This document shows, piece by piece, positions 23,801 to 33,619 of a stretch of DNA of 64,000 nt (positions are counted from its first letter, which is position 1; each line of letters opens with the position of its first letter). The stretch is taken from the NCBI RefSeq assembly GCF_037392515.1, contig NC_090295.1, positions 19,422,001 through 19,486,000 of the forward strand, written 5' to 3'. A program made the translations under genes and the position numbers. The notes under the pieces are model-generated. The model ran no database searches, had not been told where the DNA came from, and worked only from the letters and a program-made list of their open reading frames with translations. The stretch is from Haliotis asinina. Its lineage: Eukaryota > Mollusca > Gastropoda > Lepetellida > Haliotidae.

Positions 23801-26800
23801 TTAACGTGACTGTAACCTTCTTAGCATCATGCAGGCAGCTTGGATTATCCGGGGTAAACGTTGTGATGAGGCGTTGGACAGCTTCGAGTTGGATACCAGT
23901 CGGTCACAGAAATCCATTATTAATTATTATAAAGTAATTAAATTGTATCTTGTGACAGGTAAGGTTTCGAAGCAGATGGTCACGGTTTCATATCATGTGC
24001 GTCTATGCACCTGACATTTATGGGACTTCCTTTCCAGTCACTTTGGCCTTCGCATACAACTGTCATAACGAGATGGACATAGCTGCCTGTGGAGCCAGGT
24101 TGAGTGGATTTACTGGTGCTCCTGAACAACTGGAACAGTTTTGCGCGTGAGTTATTGCAGTGACAAAACAAACAAACAAATTTCACTCACAATATTTACA
24201 CCCCTCTTAGAATCAGCATAATTGTAGACGGCAGTCTGCATGTATTTCGTAGTACTGACACGTCGATCGGTGCTCATGATGTTGACTCTGGTTTGTCTGG
24301 TCCAGAGTCGATTATTTACACGCTACAGCCATATAGCTGGATTATTGCCCAGTGCGGCGTAAGTAAAAGAAAACTCACTCACTATCGTTTTAATGATATT
24401 GGATTGGCATATCGAAATTCAGCCAAGATATCTTTTCGGGTAACTATTTCATTTTTAGATATTTTTCATTCCAAAATTAGTGGGCGAGAAGCAGCATCCA
24501 ATATCCCCGAAAAGTGCTTTATACATTCTACTCATTTCGGGAATCGAACCCGGGCTCGGTTTGACGAAATAACGCTTTCACCTCTAGGCTTCATTTATAG
24601 GTCTTCAGCAACCCATGTTTGCCATAAAAGACGACTATATATCGGGTGGTCAGACTAAACTGACATGGCTCACGCATGTTATCGGTTCCCAATTGCGCAG
24701 ATCAATACTCATACTGTAGATCACTTGAATATTTACAGACCGCCGCCATATAGCTGGAACATTGCTGGCTGAGGCCTAAAACTAAAATCACTCACTCTGA
24801 ATGGTCACTCTAAACATGCAGCGTTAGCTGGAATATAGATCTGATTATAAATCGAAAAAACTTGAACACACTATGTTTTTTTCACGTGTGAGGAGTGAGT
24901 GTTACAGAAAAAATACGGTATTCAGGCATGCGTATGCGACGTTCGTGTCAGCCTCCAACAGAAGTAAGCGTGAAGATCCGGGTTAGAACTGATCTTCAGC
25001 AACGCATACTTGTCGAAAGAGGGAGTGAGTGAGTAGTAGTTTTACGCTGCACTCAGCAATATTCCAGCTATATGGCGGGGGTCTGTAAATAATCGAGTCT
25101 GGACCACACAATCCAGTGATCAACAACATGAGCATCGATCTGCGCATATGGGAACCGATGACATGCGTCAACCATGTCAGCGAGCCTGACCACCCGATCC
25201 CGTTAGTCGCCTCTTACGACAAGCTTAGTCGCATTTTATGACAAGCATGGGTTGCTGAAGGCCTATTCTGTGTCAGCGAACCTGACCAACCTCTTATGAC
25301 AAGCATGGGTTGCTGAAGAGCACACCTGTGAACATTCGGGGTAGAATTGGTCTTCTGCAAGCGGTATCGGGTGACTTAGCTGACACAGATCGTCGTATCC
25401 CAATGGCGAAGGTCAGTGCTCATGCTATTAATCATGCTGTCTGGTGCAGAATCGATTATTTACAGACAACCGCTATATAGCTGAAATACTGCTTCAATCA
25501 AACCTGCAGAAGGAAAGTGGTGCACTGGATGGAAGTTTGCCATTCTAACGAAATCGAGCCCAGTTGAACAAGCACCGTGACTGGACCTATCCTATCACTT
25601 CGCAGAACAGTTTACTTGTTCTGTGGTTCAGTTGCAGAGCCATGATTCTGTTCATTTGAGATGTGGAGTTAAATTTCTTCACAGTTGCATTTTGTCCGTT
25701 TTCACCGCAGGGATGTTGTTGCAGTGGGAGTCTGCATGAATACTATAATTGCCGAGTGTCCGAACCTTGCTTCCAGTCAAACAATGCAATACTACCACAT
25801 AATGCGCGGACAGCTGTCCTCCGTATGTGAGTATTTCTTCAGTATTTCAGCTCAAATTATGGAAATCGTAGGTTTGGGCGGCTGAAGCGCTGGTAAAATC
25901 TCCAGTTCTTTCCTCATTGAGGTCACAGAACCAACTCTCCAAATCTTCATGCATTTGGAGGTCACCTTTCAGTGACACCTCTACAACGAAACAATGCAGC
26001 GCTCTAACTATATTTTGTGTATATAGTGCCTATGTCCTCAGAGAATACAACACTACAGGTGATTTAGTGTATATCTGCCATTGTAATTTTTGGCACTTCT
26101 GTTGGCATTAAAAGCTAAGGATATCTCGAATGAGCGTACGAGACTGACCTCTGCTTATCTGCAGACCCGTGACGATCAGAGTTAGAATTGGTCTTCATCA
26201 GCTCATGTTTGTCTGAAGAGACGACTAACGGGATCTTGCGGTCAGGTTCTCTGATTTGATTGACACTTGTCATCGTGTCACAAATAATGTAGATGTTTCT
26301 TGATATTGATGTCGTAGCATACACAGACGTGTGTAGTATCGATAAAGAGCTTCCATGTAACATGAGATGCGCAAAGACGAGCTAAAACGCCCAAATCATC
26401 TTATGCTCACTTGCCTGATGTAACCGAGTGAGGTAGTTTAGTTTTACGCCGCTTTTAGCAATATTCCTGCAATATCACGGCGGTGGGACACCAGAAAAAT
26501 TGGCTTAAAACATTGTACCCATGTGAGGAATCGAACCCGGGTCTTCGGCGTGACGAGCGAACGCTTTACCCACTAAGTTACCCCACCGCCCCGCCTGGAG
26601 TGAGACCACATGTGTGCTTCATTGTGTGGCATGGCAATCAGTCAAGCTGCCCAACACAGTCACCCATCTAAGGATTCTCCGGGACCAGTGTTACTTTACC
26701 TCAACTGGCTTGTGACCATGGGTCTATGCACAAACCCACACACCGCCAAGTTATAAGACAAAATTAATCATTACCGTTGACGCAAATTGTTATCATGACC

Positions 26801-27267
26801 ATCTGGGAAGTCCATTAATGCCGAAAAGACACGGAGAGAGTGTCCATGAGACCAACGGGTGACATGGATTAACTTTTATAATCTTGCTAGTTTATTTGTT
26901 TTCTAGACGACAGTATCGGTTTTGTCTCACTTGGATATTTTGAAGAAAATGATAATCTGTTCAAGAAAGTCCATAACTTCAGATCTAACATATACGACAA
27001 AATGTTATGGACGTCAACTTCTTCTTGATTATTTACACGTTTCTGGGATATTCCTTGTCCCTTCGTCTGGTTCCTCTCAAGAACCTCTTCTGATTTAAGG
27101 TTGAATAAACTGATTTCCAAATATTTTGGATAACCTTAAAACATTGTGTTGTGAAATATGTCATGCTGGCTCATTTGACAAACACTTTATCTCAAACAAA
27201 TGTCTTTTCAACCTATACATGTACTTATAATTCTTGTGTTTGACTTTCTTCAGGCTCGTTTAAGTAA
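20819..27267 (+). CDS. Secreted single six-cysteine-module protein (91 aa, 4 exons)
   Basis: Coding exons are 20819-20855, 24038-24146, 25711-25826 and 27254-27267 (276 nt with stop). All introns are GT-AG, in phases 1, 2 and 1. Residues 1-18 (MGVKTIIVLSAMVTLAFA) form a signal peptide. The mature protein is one module with Cys 21, 30, 48, 57, 65 and 88: C-x8-C-x17-C-x8-C-x7-C-x22-C, then SFK and a stop. The x8/x7 spacing around the fourth cysteine, the intron after the third cysteine and the tiny first and last exons match the six-module gene at 40592-61122, so the two are paralogues. It is probably an extracellular, disulfide-bonded, mostly helical protein. Function is unknown. The spacing faintly recalls T20D4.11-like/DUF19 domains, which I cannot confirm. 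Introns are full of SINEs. Confidence 0.8.
21001..21046 (-). repeat. SINE-A tail fragment
   Basis: Only CACGCCGCGCTCGGCAGTAT and CCAGCTATATGGC remain; intron 1 of the single-module gene. Confidence 0.6.
21250..21396 (+). repeat. SINE-B copy
   Basis: tRNA-like head (GGGTAGCCTGTTGGTCTAAT, box B GAGTTCGATTCC) and tail AAGCGGCGTAAAATTATACTC. Confidence 0.85.
21781..21866. repeat. Foldback element, imperfect
   Basis: CGTTCATAGTCCTAAGAA faces its near complement ending in GTAGGACTACGAACG. A half copy lies at 51178-51225. Confidence 0.45.
21870..22670. other. Unassigned intronic sequence
   Basis: No exon or repeat recognised in this part of intron 1. Confidence 0.35.
22675..22836 (-). repeat. SINE-B copy
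   Basis: Nearly full length, tail AGCGCCGCTTTTACC to head complement GGCGACCCCACCGCC. Confidence 0.85.
23137..23378 (-). repeat. SINE-A copy, left half of an inverted pair
   Basis: Full-length-like copy running from GTGAGTGAGTTTATTTTTAC to the 5' end CGGATCTTCACGGGTG; it abuts an oppositely oriented copy. Confidence 0.9.
23379..23585 (+). repeat. SINE-A copy, right half of an inverted pair
   Basis: From GGTCTTCAGCAATCCATGC to TGAGTGCGGCGTAAAAC. With 23137-23378 it could fold into a hairpin of about 200 bp in intron 1 of the single-module gene. Confidence 0.85.
24283..24390 (+). repeat. SINE-A copy, 3' part
   Basis: Middle and tail only, ending CAGTGCGGCGTAAG...ACTCACTCAC; 137 bp after exon 2 of the single-module gene. 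Confidence 0.8.
24600..24796 (+). repeat. SINE-A copy
   Basis: Near full length, with an altered tail TGGCTGAGGCCTAAAACTAA. Confidence 0.85.
24968..25016 (+). repeat. SINE-A 5' fragment
   Basis: Only GAAGATCCGGGTTAGAACTG and the following 25 bases remain, abutting the next, inverted copy. Confidence 0.7.
25022..25322 (-). repeat. SINE-A copy plus partial second 5' end
   Basis: Full-length copy to about 25268, followed by a repeated 5' segment (ACAAGCATGGGTTGCTGAAG occurs twice), suggesting internal duplication. Confidence 0.85.
25323..25497 (+). repeat. SINE-A copy, diverged
   Basis: From ATTCGGGGTAGAATTGGTCT to ATATAGCTGAAATACTGC; part of a cluster of SINE-A copies in intron 2. Confidence 0.75.
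26155..26290 (+). repeat. SINE-A copy, 5' part
   Basis: GACGATCAGAGTTAGAATTGG through GACACTTGTCATCGTG; the tail is missing. Confidence 0.7.
26430..26596 (-). repeat. SINE-B copy
   Basis: Nearly intact, from TTTAGTTTTACGCCGCTTTT to the head complement CACTAAGTTACCCCACCGCCC. Confidence 0.9.
26600..27250. other. Unassigned intronic sequence
   Basis: No module-type exon is visible between the third and the last exon of the single-module gene. Confidence 0.4.
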
Positions 27268-27355
27268 GGCCATCCATCCACCTTGACTACACTGCCACCT
27301 TGGACTACACGGAAACTTCATACATTTAGAACGCACAGTATTAGGGATAATTTGA

Positions 27356-27361
27356 AATAAA
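27356..27361 (+). promoter_or_regulatory. Polyadenylation signal of the single-module gene
   Basis: AATAAA 89 nt after the TAA stop at 27265-27267. Confidence 0.7.
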
Positions 27362-27454
27362 AGAGTAAATCGTTTGTTTTGTTTGTTTTTTTCATAATGA
27401 ACAATAACAGGAGTTGTAAATTCTTGTTCCTGTGCTCTCTTCAACGGAAAGGAG

Positions 27455-27620
27455 TGGGTGAGTGAGTTGAGTTTTACGCCGCACTCAGCAATATGCCAGT
27501 TATATGGCGGCGGTCTGTAAATAATCGAGTCTGGACCAGACAATCCAGTGATCAACAGCATGACCATCGATCTGCGCAGTTGGGAACCGATGACATGTGT
27601 CAACCAAGTCAGCGAGGCTA
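27455..27620 (-). repeat. SINE-A copy, 3' part
   Basis: Tail to the GTCAACCAAGTCAGCGAGG block; 5' third missing. Confidence 0.85.
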
Positions 27621-27644
27621 CACGTGAGGCATATGTATTTTGTA

Positions 27645-27708
27645 CCCCGCCGTGATATTGCTGGAATATTGCTGAAAGCGTCGTAAAACCATATTCATCC
27701 ACTCACTA
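27645..27708 (+). repeat. SINE-B tail fragment
   Basis: GCCGTGATATTGCTGGAATA then GAAAGCGTCGTAAAACC. Confidence 0.7.
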
Positions 27709-27747
27709 GAAATAATTGGTCAGTGAAGTGACCGAATTGGGCATCAG

Positions 27748-27882
27748 TGAGTGAGTGAGTGAGTGATTTTTGCTTTACACTGCAATATTCCAGCAATATC
27801 ACATTGTGCCCATATGGGGAATAGAACCCGAGCCTTCGGCGTGGCGAGCGAACACGTTTACCACTAGGTCACCCCAGCGCCC
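27748..27882 (-). repeat. SINE-B copy
   Basis: GTGA-repeat tail, internal deletion, head complement CCACTAGGTCACCCCAGCGCC. Confidence 0.8.
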
Positions 27883-28001
27883 TTTAAGTATCTGTATTGC
27901 ACTATTGTATGTGTGTGTCTACCACTATATACAGGTAATATTTCATGGATGGGCAGTTAGCAACTGACGTTCATACACCTTACTTTCATAGATAAAAGAG
28001 C

Positions 28002-28114
28002 GACGTAGCCTTGTGGTTAAAGCGTTCGCGCATCAGGCCGAGGAAACATATTCGATTCCCCACATGTGTACGATGACGTCTGGATGAACAGCGGCGTAAA
28101 CCTAACTCACTTAC
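28002..28114 (+). repeat. SINE-B copy, internally deleted
   Basis: tRNA-like head (GTAGCCTTGTGGTTAAAGCG, box B ATTCGATTCCC) joined to a short GCGGCGTAAACCTAAC tail. Confidence 0.8.
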
Positions 28115-28379
28115 ACTTTAATACAAAAATCATGTTGTGACGGGAAGTATTTAAAAGTATTTGACAACAGATACAGAGCGGGATGATTCCCAAGTTTCTG
28201 CACAAGGCGGTTGTGAATATAACATAAGAAACATTACACCCAATTATATAAATATATTCTTCAAATAAAGAAATGCATATGCCCAACATGAGAGAATCTA
28301 TTACACGTATTCAGCTGCACATCAGTCGATTAAGCATGAACATAGATGACAAAAATTCGACACACAGATGTACACAGAT

Positions 28380-28690
28380 GACACCACCCCTTGCAGCCAT
28401 CACTGTTTGAAGCCGCTCAGATCGTTGGTTGTTTCCTCCTGCAAGGCTGTGGCAAGTTCTTCAAGCGTGTGAGACGATGGTGACACTCACGGGCGCGTTC
28501 GTCCCATAGATGCTCGATCGGGTTCTGATCAGGTATTTGGATGCTGAGGGTATCGCACCGACTTTTGCATTGACGAGAACGACGCCTATCGAACGTTATT
28601 TTGAAACAGCTCCCTCTGGCGGTTAAAAGGTTGGATGAGCGAGGTCGCAGGATTTGGTCGATGTAACGATTTGCCTGAGGCTGCATTGGA
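28380..28690 (-). pseudogene. Tc1-like transposase C-terminal scrap
   Basis: IPDQNPIEHLWDERARECHH, the catalytic Glu block, then RLKNLPQPCRRKQPTI, stop, and a decayed C-terminus. Upstream domains are absent. Confidence 0.65.
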
Positions 28691-29750
28691 CAACCATTGT
28701 AAGATATGGCTAATCAAATATTCCAAGTCCAAAACAGTTTTGCACTTAGACGATTCCGTTACAAAGAGGGTTATTACAAACTGTGTTAGTCTAGTAACAA
28801 ACCTCTATGTAATAACAACGCCCTATGTGAAAAAATCTTCAAAGCCCAAAAACTTTTCTAACTTGGGCGATTTTATCACAAAGCGCGCTGGTACTTTTGC
28901 GTTAACGTGGAAAATGACTGAAGCTCAAAAGTCGAAGATATTACTTCAGACTTCGGCGATTATATTACGTAGTGCGTTGTTATTACGTAGTGCGTTGTTA
29001 TTACATACTGCGTTCTTATTACATAGTGGGCTGCCACAATGCGTACCTGTACTGCAATATAGCAAATCGGTGACGTAGGTGAGACACCCGGATGAACTGG
29101 TCCTGAGCAGGAGTGGTCATTCTTGGCCGTCTCCTTCTATGAAGAATTTGGATCGAGTTGAATTGGGTAAATCAACGCCATACTTCGAGATATGGTGGAC
29201 TGCAATGACAGACTGAGACTCCCCTGCTTCCAAACGTCCTATGTCGATGTTTCGGTTAGTACAACATTCAATCTTGACAGTTGTAAATTTCGGATCGAGA
29301 TGATGAATTTGGTTTAGCCTTTTATAATCGATGTCTCTACTCATGTTTCCGACACATTGCACGTGCATTACGTGAACGTTTTGCATGCACTCTCCATGTG
29401 ACGTAGTGATTGTTCATGACAAACGTTTACAAACACGTGCAATTCATACCCACGACATGGTTAATCGCATTCAACCTTAGGAGCGGTCTTAATGACGATT
29501 GCTTTGAAAATATATCGAAAGGAAGTGTTGAAAGCACCAGTGCGTCTCTTTCCCTTCTAATTGTTTTTCCCTGATTTTGGAGCAGTATGTAATGTACATA
29601 AAACAAGTTGGGGGCTATTACACAGAACAGCTAGGACAGTGAGGCAGGAATTGTCATACCCTGACTACAACAACTGCTCTGACAATACATTCAAGCACAC
29701 ACATTTAACATAACAGCCAACGAACGTAAAGCAATTTGAAATGATGATGA
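28691..29750. other. Unassigned sequence with a short TTATTACGTAGTGCG array
   Basis: Three to four imperfect copies of a 15-17-bp unit lie at about 28965-29035. No gene recognised. Confidence 0.4.
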
Positions 29751-29751
29751 G

Positions 29752-29876
29752 TGAGTGAGTTTAGTTTTACTCCGCACTCAGCAATATGCCAGCTATATGA
29801 TGATAGCCTGTAAATAATCTAGTCTGGAGCAGACAATCCAGTGATGAAGAGCATGAGCATCGATCTGTGCCACTGG
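29752..29876 (-). repeat. SINE-A copy, 3' part
   Basis: GTGAGTGAGTTTAGTTTTAC to GAGCATCGATCTGTGCCACTGG. Confidence 0.85.
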
Positions 29877-30477
29877 ACTTGAAATGATGAAGCTAAACTT
29901 ATTCCCCAAAAACACGAAGAAAGAGAAAAGGCGACAGCCAATTTCGGTCATTTGCATGATCGTCACAGCTCGTATCTGTTACACCCAGTTGGTTTTGTTC
30001 GATATACGTGAAATACATCGAGAGAAATGGAAGCCGGTTCACTGCAGTGTGGCATCTGCATTTTCCGCAAGCCCTACACACTAGTCTGTCTCACAGTCCC
30101 CGAAACCCTATCATCAAGCCCTTTATCCCTATGGCTACTGCCATTCAGCGGCTGTGAATCTCCCATTTTACTGTGGCTGCTTTTCGGTTTAAATGTTGTG
30201 ATTTGTTGCTACCATTTTTTTCATAACGCATTTTCAGAGACGAAACGCTAGTCTAGATTCCTCACGTCCACTTCTGATAATGAGCATAGGTTTAATTTCC
30301 GTTTCGATTTCACAATAATAACATAAGTGTTGTTAGATATATATACTATTCACTACATTTTATGTGCGACACCATGTCTTATTTAAGAGCCAGAAAGCTG
30401 TCATTGGCAGATGTTGTGTTTTGTGGGTTTTACGGTGATTTCAATCCTGGTCAGATCCCCTTGGCACAGATTCTTGA

Positions 30478-30632
30478 GTATGGGTTAAAGCATTTGCTCG
30501 TCACGCCAAAGACCAGGGTTCAATTCTCGACATGGTCATACTGTTTGAAGACCATGGGTGTCCCCCGTTATGACATTGCTCGAATATTGCCAAAAGGCGG
30601 TGTAAAACCCACCTTACTCAATCACTCAGACT
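30478..30632 (+). repeat. SINE-B copy
   Basis: GGTTAAAGCATTTGCTCGTC, box B GGGTTCAATTCTC, tail AAGGCGGTGTAAAACCC. Confidence 0.85.
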
Positions 30633-30687
30633 GCAGTATTGTTTTGTTCAGTGTCAATATATTATATGCATAGGGGAAAGCACGCCT

Positions 30688-30772
30688 CCGAGGTTGTGGT
30701 AGCCAATGTAGAACCGGAGGAGGATTTCCCGACCCCAATGGTTTTACATTGTCTACCAAAACCTCGGAGAAG
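30688..30772. repeat. Foldback element
   Basis: CTCCGAGGTTGTGGTAGCCA is mirrored by TACCAAAACCTCGGAG around a short loop. Confidence 0.65.
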
Positions 30773-30915
30773 TATTTTGTCTAACATATACCGCCAATGA
30801 TGGGTAATTACAATGAAGATGATCATTTAATGAAGCTACATAACAATAACTGAAGCGCACGTAACATCAATTTAATTTCAGTAACTATAAGTAGATAATT
30901 TAACCCCTCCACCTT

Positions 30916-30984
30916 CGTCGGCCCGGTGGCCGTGCGGTAGAGCGTCTGCCTTCATAGGTGAGAATTAGGGTTCCAATCCCGGTA
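30916..30984 (+). repeat. tRNA-like sequence (SINE head or tRNA pseudogene)
   Basis: Box A-like GTGGCCGTGCGGTAGAGCG and box B-like GGGTTCCAATCCC are spaced as in a tRNA. I could not pair an acceptor stem, so a working tRNA is unlikely. Confidence 0.5.
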
Positions 30985-31096
30985 CATAAAACATTTGCAA
31001 TGCGAGTTTAAACTTGAACGATATGTTTCAATTGATTACAAACACTCACGTATCATTTGAATGTTGATGTTCATATAACGTAAGGAAAAGTAATGA

Positions 31097-31385
31097 GTGA
31101 GTGGGTGAGTTTACTTTTACGCCGCACTCAGCAATATATACATTTATATATTTACATTTACATTTACTTGTGGCGGCAGTCTGTAAATAATCGAGTCTGG
31201 ACCACACAATCCAGTGATCAACAACATGAGCATCGATCTGCGCATATGGGAACCGATGACATCTGTCAACCAAGTCAGCAAGCCTGACCACCCGATCCCG
31301 TTTGTCGCCTCTTTCGACAAGCATAGTCGCCTTAAATGACAAGCATGGGTTGCTGAAGGCCTATTCTACCCCGGGACCTTCACTG
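31097..31385 (-). repeat. SINE-A copy with small AT-rich insert
   Basis: Full length except that about 35 bp of TATATTTACATTTACA-like sequence interrupts the tail near 31136-31172. Confidence 0.85.
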
Positions 31386-31534
31386 GTGAGAAAAAGTAAA
31401 GCCTGGGAAGCTGTCTTACTAACGAATAGTAAAACCTGGGAAGTGGTCTTTCCAACGAAAAGTAAAACCTGTCCCTACAAATTAAAAACCTCAAATGCAC
31501 TTATTCTGAGAAAACAAGAGATGACCTAAAGCGG

Positions 31535-31805
31535 GTACAGCAACGTGCAGTAAACTTGGACAAAGTACTTCGACTATATGTTGCAGTCCACCCAGCTGTG
31601 AATGGGTACCTCGTTAGGATGAGAGAGCCTCAATAAACTCGGTGCGCCAAATGGCAACAAGAGTTTTATACTCCCCAGGGAGTTGAGATTGAAATACGAT
31701 GTGCTGTTGAGATTGACATCAAGTGATCTAGGGAAAAATGCCAGCGCCTTGAGCATGCACTAGTGCGTGGTTATGTGCGCTATATAAATAACCTATATCA
31801 TATCA
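31535..31805. repeat. Dispersed repeat D, copy 1
   Basis: It shares CAACGTGCAGTAA, GGACAAAGTACT, CACCCAGCT...GAATGGGTACCTCG and CCCAGGGAGTTGAGATTGAAA with 45120-45375, and ends in GCGCTATATAAATAACCTATATC. SINE-like size, origin unknown. Confidence 0.75.
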
Positions 31806-31851
31806 TTATCACTTTAGGTTTATATATCTGGACAAACGCAGCAATAATCAA

Positions 31852-32045
31852 CTATACGGCGGCGGTCTGTAAATAATTGAGCCTGGACCAAACAATCCAG
31901 TGATCAACATCAAGAGCACCGACCTACGCGATTTGGAATATGGCATGCATCAACGAGCCTGACCACCCGATCCTTTTAGTCGCCTCTTACGACAAGCATG
32001 AGTTACTGAAGATAGATTCAAATCCGAATCTTCAAGGGAACAGAT
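31852..32045 (-). repeat. SINE-A copy
   Basis: Lacks the tail; runs from ACGGCGGCGGTCTGTAAATA to the 5' end CGAATCTTCAAGGG. Confidence 0.8.
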
Positions 32046-32333
32046 TGTCGAGCGTTTTAAGTCCAAGGTCGAAAAGACACAGTGACTAGTGATTGATTAC
32101 ATCGACCGCGTGATTCTTACGTCAGCTACTTGTAATAATTCAGCTGAGCGTTTGATACACCATATCCTGTTACAATAACACGAGTCCAAATACACGCCTT
32201 TCTTAACTTCAGCTTTCGGTTTGTGGTCCGGAGAAAGCTGCTCACTGCGTAGTGCTGTGAGACCGTTTGATCTGATCGTGCAGGTAGACACACCGAAGGT
32301 GAGTGACTGAATATGGCTTAACGTCGCTTTTGA

Positions 32334-32592
32334 GTGAGTCAGTTTAGTTTTACGCCGCACTCAGCAAGATTTCAGCTATTTGACGGTGGTCTGTAAATAA
32401 TCCAATTTGGACCAGACAGTGATCAACAGCATGAGCATCTATGTGCGCAAGTGGGAACCGATGACATGTGTCAGCCACGTCAACGAACCTGACTACACTA
32501 TCCCGTAAGTTGCCTCATACGACAAGCATAGTCGCCTTTTATGGCAAGCATGGGTTGATGAAGGTCTATTCTACCACGGACCTTAACGGGTC
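32334..32592 (-). repeat. SINE-A copy
   Basis: Near full length, from GTTTAGTTTTACGCCGCACT to CGGACCTTAACGGGT. Confidence 0.9.
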
Positions 32593-32699
32593 CGCTTTTG
32601 AGAACATTACAAAGAGGACGCTTGATTATGCATCATCTCCCCTACCCATGTGCTGTTTACGTCACTTCCAGCAAACTAAGTTACCATAGCACCTTGATG

Positions 32700-32776
32700 T
32701 AACTGAGAGACCATGTTCAAATCGAACCTGGACTTTTGGCTTGATGAGCGCACGCTTTTAAAAACTCATGTACCCC
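32700..32776 (-). repeat. SINE-B head fragment
   Basis: CAAATCGAACCTGGACTTTTGG then GATGAGCGCACGCTTTT; diverged. Confidence 0.5.
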
Positions 32777-33012
32777 ATGTTATACAGAAACTATGTTTCA
32801 GTGTCACTCACTGTATTAATCACATTATCTTACCTCAAACATAAATGTCGTTTTCTTATTGGCTGAGCCATTCAATGTACCCCGCTTACAAGCGAGCAAA
32901 AATGCATAACTGTGAGAATTGGTTTGGTTCGTGTTAGTAGTGTTTGGCCATGGGATGTTGCCTAACTCCGGTATTCCTTAAAATGATCCAGTTTCCGTGC
33001 TTCATACCGCTG

Positions 33013-33195
33013 AAAATTAACACTGGGGTACTCGGTAGATAATTAAGTTGTTCACTGGTCCCTCGTGGTCCATGGGTTGATGTACCCTGAACGACGGTAA
33101 CGTAAAGCAACATCGAGCACATATCAACCCATGGGCTCTGAGGGACCAGTGAACAACCTGTTTATCTTACAGAACACCTCAATGTTAATTTTGAA
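33013..33195. repeat. Foldback MITE, about 183 bp
   Basis: Arms of about 74 bp face each other around a 35-bp centre. GTTGTTCACTGGTCCCTC and CCATGGGTTGAT are mirrored exactly at 33122-33165. It lies about 420 bp before the EXD1-like first coding exon. Confidence 0.85.
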
Positions 33196-33619
33196 TTGTT
33201 TGAGGCACATGTTCATTTTGTAGCCATTGTTAGATTTTGTAGACAAGGAAAACACAGTTATCTCCCTTCCATCGATTTACATACGCCAAATATCGGTAAT
33301 TTCCGTACGTCATACGTACGTGATTCAATATTATTCGAGATAGAGAATAACTACCACGAAGAATGAATGAGTTCTGCATTCCCAGCAGTGTACATAGAAA
33401 ATTTGAGAGTGACATTTATGTGTGACTTAAGATAACAACCCTTGCCCTTCTCGCGACCTGAGAACAACTTGGAATGTCTCGTACTGGGCAGGACACAGAC
33501 ACCAGTCTGTTGTGCATACCTTCCTAATTAGGCAGTCGTGTGAATTCCAGTGAACTCACTGATAACAAAGGAACAATGTAAGCAAGGACACGGGGGTTGT
33601 TTTCTATTTGTTTTTGTAG

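Noticed and set aside
30916-30984. Functional tRNA gene
   Set aside because: A and B boxes are present but no acceptor stem or clear anticodon loop pairs.
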